Origin: Falsiroseomonas sp038250135
Lineage (GTDB): Bacteria; Pseudomonadota; Alphaproteobacteria; Acetobacterales; Acetobacteraceae
Length of the DNA: 20,809 bases
Reading direction: 5' to 3'
Assembly: GCA_038250135.1 (NCBI GenBank)
Contig: JBBSCP010000029.1
Location: forward strand, 1-20,809
The translations under genes and the position numbers were made by a program. Shown piece by piece: positions 13,838 through 20,053 of this stretch; position 1 is the first letter of the stretch; each line of letters opens with the position of its first letter. The notes beneath the pieces are model-generated. The model was given only the letters and a program-made list of their open reading frames with translations. It ran no database searches and had not been told where the DNA came from.

Positions 13838-14196
13838 GCAACGTGACGACCGGGGAACGCGTGCTCTGCCGCCTCGCCGACCTGCCTGAGGGCGAAAGCC
13901 GCGGGTTTCCACCGGTGGCGGGCGCCTTCACCGGGCTGTTCGCGATCCGGCGCGGCGAGCGGGTGTTCGTCTATGTCAATTCCTGCCCGCATATCGGCCT
14001 GCCGCTGGACCCCGCGCCGGACCGTTTCCTGGATGCGAAAAAAACCGTCATCGTCTGCTCGGCGCATGGCGCGCGCTTTCGCATCGAGGATGGCGAATGT
14101 ATCTCCGGCCCCTGCTATGGCGAGCGACTGGAAGCCGTGGCCGTGCGGGTCGATGCGCAAAGCCGGGTGATCATCCCGGCCGATGCCGGGCTGTAG
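13834..14196 (+). CDS. Small Rieske [2Fe-2S] protein
   Basis: The product has 120 residues and is essentially one Rieske domain. The cluster ligands are visible as SCPHIGLPLD (C51, H53) and VIVCSAHGARFRIEDGECI (C75, H78), followed by SGPCYGERLEAVAVRV. Twenty-one residues separate the two half-motifs, slightly more than in typical Rieske ferredoxins. No membrane anchor or signal peptide is present, so it is a soluble cytoplasmic electron carrier or the cluster subunit of a larger enzyme. ATG 13834 overlaps the EVE stop. The open frame upstream of it lies inside the EVE gene and is a shadow. The partner reductase or oxygenase is not in the window. Confidence 0.9.
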   Translation: MSNVTTGERVLCRLADLPEGESRGFPPVAGAFTGLFAIRRGERVFVYVNSCPHIGLPLDPAPDRFLDAKKTVIVCSAHGARFRIEDGECISGPCYGERLEAVAVRVDAQSRVIIPADAGL

Positions 14197-14244
14197 CGGC
14201 ATCACGGTCGCGCGGCGCGGCGCGGGCATGCTAGCCCTTTCGAG

Positions 14245-15237
14245 ATGAGCGACGCCGATGTCATGCCCCCCTGCCATGGCTTGATCGCCGCCTGGCGCTT
14301 GGCGCCCGGTGCGTCTCCGCAGCCGCTCGATGCCGATTCGGCGCCCGTCGCCCTGGCCGAGGCCAGCATCTGGCTGCATTTCGACCTCCTCGATGCGCGC
14401 GCCCGTGCCTTCATCCTGGCGCTGGCCCCGCTGCCGCTCGCCGCCCGCCTGTCGCTGGTCGAGCCGGAGGAGGCGGTGCGCCTCGACGTCGCGGAGCAGA
14501 CGCTGTTCGGCTGCATCCCCGACATCCACTACGATGCGGATACAAATGAAACTCCGCCGATCGGGCTGCTGCATGTGGCCCTCACGGCGCGCCTGCTGGT
14601 CACCGCCCGGCGGCACCCGCTGCGCGGCGTCCACACCGCGTTGCAGGCGCCCGAGGCCGAGCAGCCCGCCGAGGCGCTGGCCGCGGTGCTGCACGCCACT
14701 GGGCGGGAATTCGGCCAGGGTATCGCCCGCCTTGCCGCCCGCACGGCGCGAATCGAGGACGCGCTGCTGCGCCCCCACGCTGGCCCACCCGGCGAATCGC
14801 TGGCCGCGGTGCAGCGGGAGGCGCTGCGCCTGGCGCGCCAGCTCGAACCCCTGGCGGAGGCGCTCGACGAACTGGATGAGGAACCGCCGGGCTGGCTGGT
14901 GGCCTCCGGGCAAGGGCTGGTGCGCGAACGCCGCCGGCTGCGCCATGCGGTGCGCGCCCTGGCCGGCATCCGCGAGCGCAGCCGCATCGCTCAGGACCAG
15001 GCGGCGGCGCAGGCGACCGAGGAGACCAACCGCCGATTGCTGGTGCTCTCGGTGATCTCGGCGGCGATGCTGCCGGCCAGCCTCGTCGCCGGTATCTTCG
15101 GCATGAATGTCAGCGGCGTGCCTGGTGTGGCGGGCGAAGGTCTCAGCCATGACTGGGGCTTCGTCATGGCCATGGCTTTGATCACCGCCTCGGTGGGCGG
15201 CGTGCTGGCGGCGCTGCGGCTGTTTCGGCTGCTGTGA
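14245..15237 (+). CDS. CorA/ZntB-family divalent metal transport protein
   Basis: The 330-residue protein has a soluble alpha/beta N-terminal domain, a long charged helix region (about 150-265) and two C-terminal membrane helices. The signature GMN is at 286-288 in LVAGIFGMNVSGVP, between helix 1 and a short periplasmic loop, and the second helix (GFVMAMALITASVGGVLAAL) ends near the C-terminus. CorA-type proteins form pentameric channels for Mg2+, Co2+ or Ni2+; the GMNVSGVP form is more typical of the ZntB branch linked to Zn2+ transport. A weak ribosome binding site precedes ATG 14245, and ATG 14263 is possible. The gene converges on phaR with only two bases between their stops. Confidence 0.87.
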   Translation: MSDADVMPPCHGLIAAWRLAPGASPQPLDADSAPVALAEASIWLHFDLLDARARAFILALAPLPLAARLSLVEPEEAVRLDVAEQTLFGCIPDIHYDADTNETPPIGLLHVALTARLLVTARRHPLRGVHTALQAPEAEQPAEALAAVLHATGREFGQGIARLAARTARIEDALLRPHAGPPGESLAAVQREALRLARQLEPLAEALDELDEEPPGWLVASGQGLVRERRRLRHAVRALAGIRERSRIAQDQAAAQATEETNRRLLVLSVISAAMLPASLVAGIFGMNVSGVPGVAGEGLSHDWGFVMAMALITASVGGVLAALRLFRLL

Positions 15238-15239
15238 CT

Positions 15240-15860
15240 TCAGCCGGGTGGCTTCGCCGCGGCCTGCAACACCTCAAGCTGCGCGCGCAGCGCCTCGATT
15301 TCGGCCTGCAGCGCGGCAAGGCGTGCAGCCTCCGCCATCGGCTCCATCGGCTCATCCGAGGAAGCACGGTAGGGAGCAAAAAGACTTAGCGCGCGCTCCA
15401 TCATCGCCATGTTCTGTTTGCCCATCTCCTCCAGTCCGCCGAAGGGCATGGGCATGAAGCCGCCCAGCGTCTTCTTGTAGTTGCTCGACACCTGATCGTG
15501 CTGGCGCTGGAAGGCGCCCATCACGCTTTCCAGGTAGCGCGGCACCAGTGACTGCATGCTGTCGCCATAGAATCCGATGATCTGGCGCAGGAAGGAGGTC
15601 GGCAGCAGGTGCCGCCCCTTCGATTCTTCCTCGACGATGATCTGCGTCAGCACGCCGCGCGTGATGTCCTCGCCAGACTTCGCGTCATAGACCACGAAGT
15701 GCCGGCCCTTGCGAACCATGATGGCGAGATCTTCTAGCGTGACGTAGGAACTGCTTTCCGTGTTGTAGAGACGCCGATTGGCGTATTTCTTCACCACAAC
15801 CGGCGGCCCTGCTGCCGGATCCGGGGCCTCGTGCGGTAGTTGAGGGGTATCGATTGCCAT
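15240..15860 (-). CDS. phaR: Polyhydroxyalkanoate synthesis repressor PhaR
   Basis: The 206-residue protein begins with a variable stretch and then the strongly conserved DNA-binding/PHB-sensing domain: VVVKKYANRRLYNTESSSYV (about 21-40), TLEDLAIMVRKGRHFVVYD and KSGEDITRGVLTQIIVEEES. After that comes the FLRQIIGFYGDSMQ and VPRYLESVM accumulation-regulator repeat and a Met-rich segment, ending in a coiled coil (AALQAEIEALRAQLEVLQAA). PhaR represses phasin and PHA genes until it is titrated by PHA granules. ATG 15860 is preferred because GGGAAGG lies seven bases upstream; ATG 15902 would add 14 residues but lies upstream of the predicted transcription start. It is divergent from the PHA gene cluster, which it probably controls. 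Confidence 0.95.
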   Translation of the reverse strand: MAIDTPQLPHEAPDPAAGPPVVVKKYANRRLYNTESSSYVTLEDLAIMVRKGRHFVVYDAKSGEDITRGVLTQIIVEEESKGRHLLPTSFLRQIIGFYGDSMQSLVPRYLESVMGAFQRQHDQVSSNYKKTLGGFMPMPFGGLEEMGKQNMAMMERALSLFAPYRASSDEPMEPMAEAARLAALQAEIEALRAQLEVLQAAAKPPG

Positions 15861-15876
15861 GAGCTTGCCTTCCCGC

Positions 15877-15906
15877 GGCAGTCCCGCTGCCTGAAGTGAC
15901 ATTATG
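15877..15906 (-). promoter_or_regulatory. Candidate phaR promoter element and adjacent dyad
   Basis: Reading toward phaR, CATAAT at 15906-15901 matches five of six bases of a -10 box; a clear -35 is lacking. Just downstream is the inverted repeat GGCAG-TCCCG-CTGCC (15877-15891), which would sit at or just after the transcription start. TGC-containing dyads have been described as PhaR sites in other alphaproteobacteria, so this may be an autoregulatory operator. That link is inference. Confidence 0.35.
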
Positions 15907-16021
15907 CTGACCTTCGGTGCAGTGCGAAATAGCCATGCGCGGCAACCTCAGTGTCGGAGGGCACGTTGTGGGCTTCACCGCGCCGCGCGCGCCCCTATGG
16001 TGGCGCCCGGAAAGGGAGCCA

Positions 16022-16507
16022 ATGGACGGGCCGGAACACAGCAGCCAGGCGGGCGAGGACCCGCAAGCCCGCCAGGCCGAACTCGACCGGCTGGCGGAGG
16101 ATTGGATCACCCTATGGCAAAGCGAGATCACCGCCATGGCCGCGGACCGCGAGGCGGCGGAGGCCTGGGCCACCACGGCGCAGGCCGTTGCCGCCATGGC
16201 GGCGGCCTGGACGCGCGCGGCCAGCGCCCCGTCCGCCTTCGCTTGGCCCCCGCCCTTTGCCGCTGACCATGCCCCTGGCCACACCCCCGGGCACACCCCC
16301 GGCCACGCCCGCCAAACGCCGGGGTCCGCGCCCGCTGCTACTCCACCTGATGCTCGGCGCCAGTCGGGGGATGGTGGCTCTGAGATTGAGTCCGGGCTCG
16401 CCGCCCGGCTGGCCGAGTTGGAACGCCGGCTGGCCGAAATCGAGGGCGGGCCAGGCGGAAAGCCTGCGAATCGCGGCCGCGCTCGCCGCCGGAAACCACC
16501 CGCCTGA
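16022..16507 (+). CDS. Small phasin/PhaE-like hypothetical protein
   Basis: The 161-residue protein is not firmly recognised. It has an N-terminal helical part with RQAELDRLAEDWITLWQ and SEITAMAADREAAEAWATTA (about 17-52), rich in Trp and Ala. A low-complexity linker follows, with HTPGHTPGH encoded by a 12-base tandem repeat. A heptad-like coiled coil (LAARLAELERRLAEIEGG) comes next, then a basic tail (RGRARRRKPPA). This style resembles phasins or PhaE-like partners of PHA synthases. A ribosome binding site (AAAGGGAG) precedes ATG 16022. The gene is divergent from phaR and overlaps the PhaC-like gene by up to 239 bases. A role in granule formation or synthase assembly is inferred from position and coiled-coil character only. 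Confidence 0.65.
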   Translation: MDGPEHSSQAGEDPQARQAELDRLAEDWITLWQSEITAMAADREAAEAWATTAQAVAAMAAAWTRAASAPSAFAWPPPFAADHAPGHTPGHTPGHARQTPGSAPAATPPDARRQSGDGGSEIESGLAARLAELERRLAEIEGGPGGKPANRGRARRRKPPA

Positions 16508-17537
16508 CGCCTTCCGCGCCGCCGTATTGCGGCGCCTGTTGCGGGCTGATCGGGAATTGCTTGCCGGCCTCGCCGCCTATCGCCGCCACCCCTATAGCCG
16601 CGATCTGCCGGACCCGCCGGTGGTCTGGGCGGAGGGCGGGTCGCGTCTGCTCGACTATGGCGGGGCCGGGCAGCCGATGCTGTTCGTGCCTTCCCTGGTG
16701 AACCGCGCCCAGGTGCTGGACCTCATGCCGGGCCGGTCGTTGATGCGGCACCTTGCGGGCCAGGGCGTGCGGCCGCTGCTGCTCGATTGGGGCTGGCCCG
16801 GCGAGGCCGAGCGCAGCTTCACCCTGACCGACTACATCGCCGGCCGATTGGAACGCGCGCTGATGGCCCTGCCCGGCCCGGTCGTCCTGGTCGGCTATTG
16901 CATGGGCGGGCTGCTGACCCTGGCGGCGGCGCTGCGGCGGCCGGCCGAGGGGGGGAAAGGCGTCAAGGCGCTCGGCCTGCTCGCCACGCCCTGGGATTTC
17001 CACGCCGACCCCGCCGAGACAGCCCGCGCGCAAGCTGCCGCCGCCCTGCTGCCGGGGCTTGAGACCGTGATGCAGGCCACGGGCACGCTGCCGGTGGACG
17101 CCATCCAGACGCTGTTCTCAGGGCTCGACCCCTTCGCCATCGCCCGGAAATTCCGCGCCTTCGCCCGACTCGACCCCGCCAGCGCCCGCGCGCGGGATTT
17201 CGTGGCAATGGAGGATTGGCTGAACGATGGCGTGCCGCTTGCCGCCCCCGTGGCGCGGGAGACGCTGGGCGGCTGGTATGGCGCGAACACGCCCGGTCGC
17301 GGCGCCTGGCGGGTCGCCGGCGCGGTGGTTGACCCCGCGCAACTCGCCATCCCCGCCTTCGTCGCCGTGCCACATCGCGACCGCATCGTGCCACCGGCCT
17401 CGGCACTGGCGCTGGCCGCGCGGCTGCCGCACGCGATCGTGCACATGGCGGCCGCGGGGCATATCGGCATGGCGGCGGGCAGCGGTGCGGAGGCCGCCCT
17501 GTGGCATCCCCTGCTGTCATGGCTTCGCGGCTTGTAG
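16269..17537 (+). CDS. PhaC-like alpha/beta hydrolase (poly-3-hydroxyalkanoate synthase family)
   Basis: The body of the protein is a PhaC-like alpha/beta hydrolase: PMLFVPSLVNRAQVLDLMPG, GRSLMRHLAGQGVRPLLLDW, the nucleophile elbow VLVGYCMGGLLTLA with Cys in place of Ser (C211 from ATG 16269), then the acid Asp in VPHRDRIVPP (D371) and the base His in AAGHIGMAAGSGAE (H398). The Cys elbow is typical of PHA synthases, which polymerise 3-hydroxyacyl-CoA, rather than Ser depolymerases. The length (422 residues) is near class III PhaC and much shorter than class I. ATG 16269 retains KRRGPRPLLLHL, which I recall as conserved in related proteins, but forces a 239-base overlap with the upstream gene. 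ATG 16350, ATG 16371 and GTG 16374 are alternatives. Activity as a true synthase is unproven. Confidence 0.82.
   Translation: MPLATPPGTPPATPAKRRGPRPLLLHLMLGASRGMVALRLSPGSPPGWPSWNAGWPKSRAGQAESLRIAAALAAGNHPPDAFRAAVLRRLLRADRELLAGLAAYRRHPYSRDLPDPPVVWAEGGSRLLDYGGAGQPMLFVPSLVNRAQVLDLMPGRSLMRHLAGQGVRPLLLDWGWPGEAERSFTLTDYIAGRLERALMALPGPVVLVGYCMGGLLTLAAALRRPAEGGKGVKALGLLATPWDFHADPAETARAQAAAALLPGLETVMQATGTLPVDAIQTLFSGLDPFAIARKFRAFARLDPASARARDFVAMEDWLNDGVPLAAPVARETLGGWYGANTPGRGAWRVAGAVVDPAQLAIPAFVAVPHRDRIVPPASALALAARLPHAIVHMAAAGHIGMAAGSGAEAALWHPLLSWLRGL
16277..16312 (+). repeat. Three tandem 12-base repeats within overlapping genes
   Basis: GGCCACACCCCC, GGGCACACCCCC and GGCCACGCCCGC lie head to tail. 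In the frame of the phasin-like gene they encode GHTPGHTPGHAR; in the PhaC-like frame they encode ATPPGTPPATPA. Because the unit is a multiple of three, copy-number change would keep both frames open. Confidence 0.8.
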
Positions 17538-17544
17538 GGAGCGA

Positions 17545-17565
17545 TGCGGCGCCGCACAGTGCGGC
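17545..17565 (+). promoter_or_regulatory. Intercistronic three-arm palindrome between PhaC-like gene and phaA
   Basis: TGCGGC (17545-17550), GCCGCA (17551-17556) and TGCGGC (17560-17565) are arranged so that the middle arm can pair with either outer arm. The right-hand pairing gives a 6-base stem with a 3-base loop (CAG), a stable RNA hairpin. There is no T run, so it is not a standard terminator. It could protect or process the mRNA between the two genes. Confidence 0.45.
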
Positions 17566-17599
17566 CACGCCAGCTCCCGAGGAAGGAAAGAAACCCCTC

Positions 17600-18775
17600 A
17601 TGACCGACATCGTCATCGCTTCGGCCGCCCGCACGCCGGTCGGCAGCTTCAATGGCGCCTTGGCAAGCCTCTCCGCCAATGCGCTCGGCACCATCGCCAT
17701 CCAGGCCGCCCTGGCCCGCGCCGGCATCTCGGCCGAGGAGGTGGATGAGGTGATTCTCGGCCAGGTGCTGCCCGCCGGCGCCGGCCAGAATCCGGCCCGC
17801 CAGGCGGCGGTGGCCGCCGGCATCCCGGTCGAGCGCACCGCCTTCGGCATCAATCAGCTCTGCGGCTCGGGGCTTCGCGCCGTGGCGCTGGCCGCGCAGC
17901 AGATCTCGGCCGGCGATGCCGCCATCCTCGTCGCCGGCGGCATGGAGAGCATGACCCAGGCGCCGCATTGCGCGCAGCTTCGCGCCGGCACGAAGATGGG
18001 CTCGCTCGAACTGGTCGATACCATGCTCCGCGATGGGCTCTGGGACGCCTTCCAGGGCTATCACATGGGCACCACGGCCGAGAACGTGGCGCAGAAATTC
18101 CAGCTCACCCGCGCCGAGCAGGATGAATTCGCCGCCGCCAGCCAGCGCAAGGCCGGCGAGGCGATGAAGGCCGGGCGCTTCAAGGATGAGATCACGCCGG
18201 TCACCGTGAAGGGCCGCAAGGGCGATGTGATCGTCACCGAGGACGAATACCCGCGTCCCGAGACCACCATGGAAATCCTCGGCAAGCTGCGCCCCGCCTT
18301 CAGCAAGGACGGCACCGTCACGGCCGGCAATGCCTCGGGCATCAATGACGGCGCGGCCGTGGCCGTGGTGATGAGCGCGGCCGAGGCGGCCAAGCGCGGC
18401 ATCACGCCGATGGCGCGCATCGTGAGCTGGGCCACGGCAGGGGTGGACCCCGCAATCATGGGCACCGGCCCGATCCCGGCCAGCCGCAAGGCGCTCAAGA
18501 AGGCGGGCTGGAGCGTGGACAGCCTCGATCTGATCGAGGCGAACGAGGCCTTCGCGGCGCAGGCCTGCGCGGTGAACAAGGATCTTGGCTGGGATCCGGC
18601 GAAGGTGAACGTGAATGGCGGCGCCATTGCGCTCGGCCACCCGATCGGCGCCTCGGGTGCCCGCGTGCTCAACACGCTGCTGTTCGAGATGCAGCGTCGC
18701 AATGCCAAGCGCGGGCTGGTGACGCTGTGCATCGGCGGCGGCATGGGTGTCGCGATGTGTGTCGAAAGGGCCTGA
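17600..18775 (+). CDS. phaA: Acetyl-CoA acetyltransferase (beta-ketothiolase)
   Basis: The 391-residue thiolase matches the family length. It begins IVIASAARTPVGSFNGAL, has the acyl-accepting cysteine in GINQLCGSGLRAVALA (C88), SMTQAPH, the NGGAIALGHPIGASGAR block (His347) and the deprotonating cysteine in LCIGGGMGVAM (C377), all with standard spacing. It condenses two acetyl-CoA to acetoacetyl-CoA, the first step of poly-3-hydroxybutyrate synthesis, and can also run in degradation. Position after the PhaC-like gene and near phaR supports the name phaA rather than atoB. ATG 17600 follows GAGGAAGGAAAG; a longer open frame from 17501 overlaps the upstream gene and is not needed. No acetoacetyl-CoA reductase (phaB) follows, so that step is encoded elsewhere. 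Confidence 0.95.
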   Translation: MTDIVIASAARTPVGSFNGALASLSANALGTIAIQAALARAGISAEEVDEVILGQVLPAGAGQNPARQAAVAAGIPVERTAFGINQLCGSGLRAVALAAQQISAGDAAILVAGGMESMTQAPHCAQLRAGTKMGSLELVDTMLRDGLWDAFQGYHMGTTAENVAQKFQLTRAEQDEFAAASQRKAGEAMKAGRFKDEITPVTVKGRKGDVIVTEDEYPRPETTMEILGKLRPAFSKDGTVTAGNASGINDGAAVAVVMSAAEAAKRGITPMARIVSWATAGVDPAIMGTGPIPASRKALKKAGWSVDSLDLIEANEAFAAQACAVNKDLGWDPAKVNVNGGAIALGHPIGASGARVLNTLLFEMQRRNAKRGLVTLCIGGGMGVAMCVERA

Positions 18776-18784
18776 AGCATCGTC

Positions 18785-18803
18785 CACGCCTCACCAAGGC
18801 GTG
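18785..18803 (+). terminator. Hairpin downstream of phaA, terminator-like without T run
   Basis: CACGCCT (18785-18791) pairs with AGGCGTG (18797-18803) around a CACCA loop, giving a 7-base perfect stem ten bases after the phaA stop. No run of T follows, so classical intrinsic termination is doubtful; 3'-end protection or weak attenuation before the next gene is possible. A 10-base palindrome TGGCATGCCA lies further on at 18821-18830. Confidence 0.4.
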
Positions 18804-18878
18804 CGCGGCGTCTCAACACCTGGCATGCCATGCTCCACCCGGCCTCGCGATCCTTGCGGGACCGGGAGGGATCGAAGA

Positions 18879-19958
18879 ATGAATGAAACCACCGCCATCG
18901 CGCGGCGCGGCCTGTTGGGCCTTGCCGTCTCAGCCGCAGCCATGCCGGCCCTGGCCCAACGCGCCTTCGGCCCGGATGCGCCGCCGCAGCGCTATCCGGA
19001 CCCGGATATCGTGGCCCTCGATCCGCGGCGTTTCGGCGCGGCGCTGGGCAACACCGCGATCCGCCGCCTGCACACCGGCATGCAATGGGCCGAAGGGCCG
19101 GCCTGGCACGCCAATGGCCGCTTCCTGATCTGGTCCGACATCCCCGCCGATGAGGCGCTGCGCCTGACGGAGGAGGACCTGAAGGTCAGCCGCCGCTTCC
19201 GCAGCCCCTCGGGCTTCTCCAACGGCAATACCTTCGACCGCGAGGGTCGGCACATCGCCTTTCGCCACTTCAACCGCGACGTGGTGCGCTATGAGCCCAA
19301 TGGCGGCATGACGGTGCTGGCGGCGCGTGGCCCCGATGGCGCCTTCAACGCGCCGAATGACGGCGTCGTGCTGCCCGCCGATGGCAGCCTGTGGTTCACC
19401 GATCCCGGCTATGGCGCCCTGATGAACTACGAGGGCGAGCGGGTGCCGCAAAGCGCCGACAGCCCGCGCCCCTTCATCAAGGAGGCGGTCTATCGGATCG
19501 ACGGCCAGAGCGGGCAGGTCACGAAGGTGGCGGATGAGCCGTTCAAGCCGAACGGGCTGTGCTTCTCGCCCGACTATCGCTTGGCCTACATCGCCGATAC
19601 CGGGCGCAGCCATTACCCCCAGGCGCAGAACGTCATCTGGGTCTATGACGTGGACGGCCCGCGGCTGCGCAATCCGCGTGTTTTCGCCGACATGACGCTG
19701 GACGGCAAAAGCGGCTTCGCCGACGGCATTCGTGCCGATGAGCGCGGCAACATCTGGGCCGGCGCCGGCTGGGTCGGCGCGGGGTATGATGGCGTGCATG
19801 TCTTCGCGCCCAATGGCGAGCGCATCGGCCTGATCCGCCTGCCGGAAATATGTTCCAATGTCTGCTTCGGCGGCGCGCGGCGGAACGTGCTGTTCATGAC
19901 GGCGAGCCAATCGCTCTACGCGGTCCCGGTCGAGACGCGCGGCGCGCATTTTTGCTGA
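18879..19958 (+). CDS. Exported SMP-30/gluconolactonase/LRE-family protein
   Basis: The 359-residue protein starts with a twin-arginine-type signal (ARRGLLGLAVSAAAMPALAQ, about 8-27), suggesting export folded to the periplasm. The mature part is a six-bladed beta-propeller of the SMP-30/gluconolactonase type: GMQWAEGPAW (metal-ligand Glu), FNAPNDGVVLPADGSLWFTD, EPFKPNGLCFSPDY and GFADGIRADERGNIWAG (Asn and Asp ligands). Such enzymes hydrolyse sugar lactones with a divalent metal, although many exported members have unknown substrates. A strong ribosome binding site (GGGAGGG) sits eight bases before ATG 18879. It lies 103 bases after phaA with a hairpin between, so it may be a separate transcript or read-through product. 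A link to PHA metabolism is not evident. Confidence 0.88.
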   Translation: MNETTAIARRGLLGLAVSAAAMPALAQRAFGPDAPPQRYPDPDIVALDPRRFGAALGNTAIRRLHTGMQWAEGPAWHANGRFLIWSDIPADEALRLTEEDLKVSRRFRSPSGFSNGNTFDREGRHIAFRHFNRDVVRYEPNGGMTVLAARGPDGAFNAPNDGVVLPADGSLWFTDPGYGALMNYEGERVPQSADSPRPFIKEAVYRIDGQSGQVTKVADEPFKPNGLCFSPDYRLAYIADTGRSHYPQAQNVIWVYDVDGPRLRNPRVFADMTLDGKSGFADGIRADERGNIWAGAGWVGAGYDGVHVFAPNGERIGLIRLPEICSNVCFGGARRNVLFMTASQSLYAVPVETRGAHFC

Positions 19959-19989
19959 GGGCCGACCCGATAGGCGGTTCCGCACCGGT

Positions 19990-20008
19990 CAACCCTCATT
20001 GAGGGTTG
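19990..20008. terminator. Bidirectional terminator-like palindrome between converging genes
   Basis: CAACCCTCA and TGAGGGTTG form a perfect 9-base inverted repeat around a single T (effective stem of eight with a 3-base loop). It lies in the 95-base gap between the SMP-30-like gene and the converging olsB-like gene, where a shared terminator would be expected. Neither strand has a T run, so the mechanism may not be classical. A second palindrome, TGGCCGGCCA, follows immediately at 20007-20016. Confidence 0.55.
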
Positions 20009-20053
20009 GCCGGCCACATGGCGAACCCTTGGCGCTGGCAGGCGCCGCGTGGC

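Noticed and set aside
16277..16312. Possible CRISPR-like or IS-end repeat
   Set aside because: The units are only 12 bases, contiguous and without spacers, and keep both overlapping reading frames, so this is a coding minisatellite.
18747..18878. Extension of the SMP-30-like protein upstream to 18747
   Set aside because: It overlaps the end of phaA in another frame, and ATG 18879 has both a strong ribosome binding site and an immediate twin-arginine signal.
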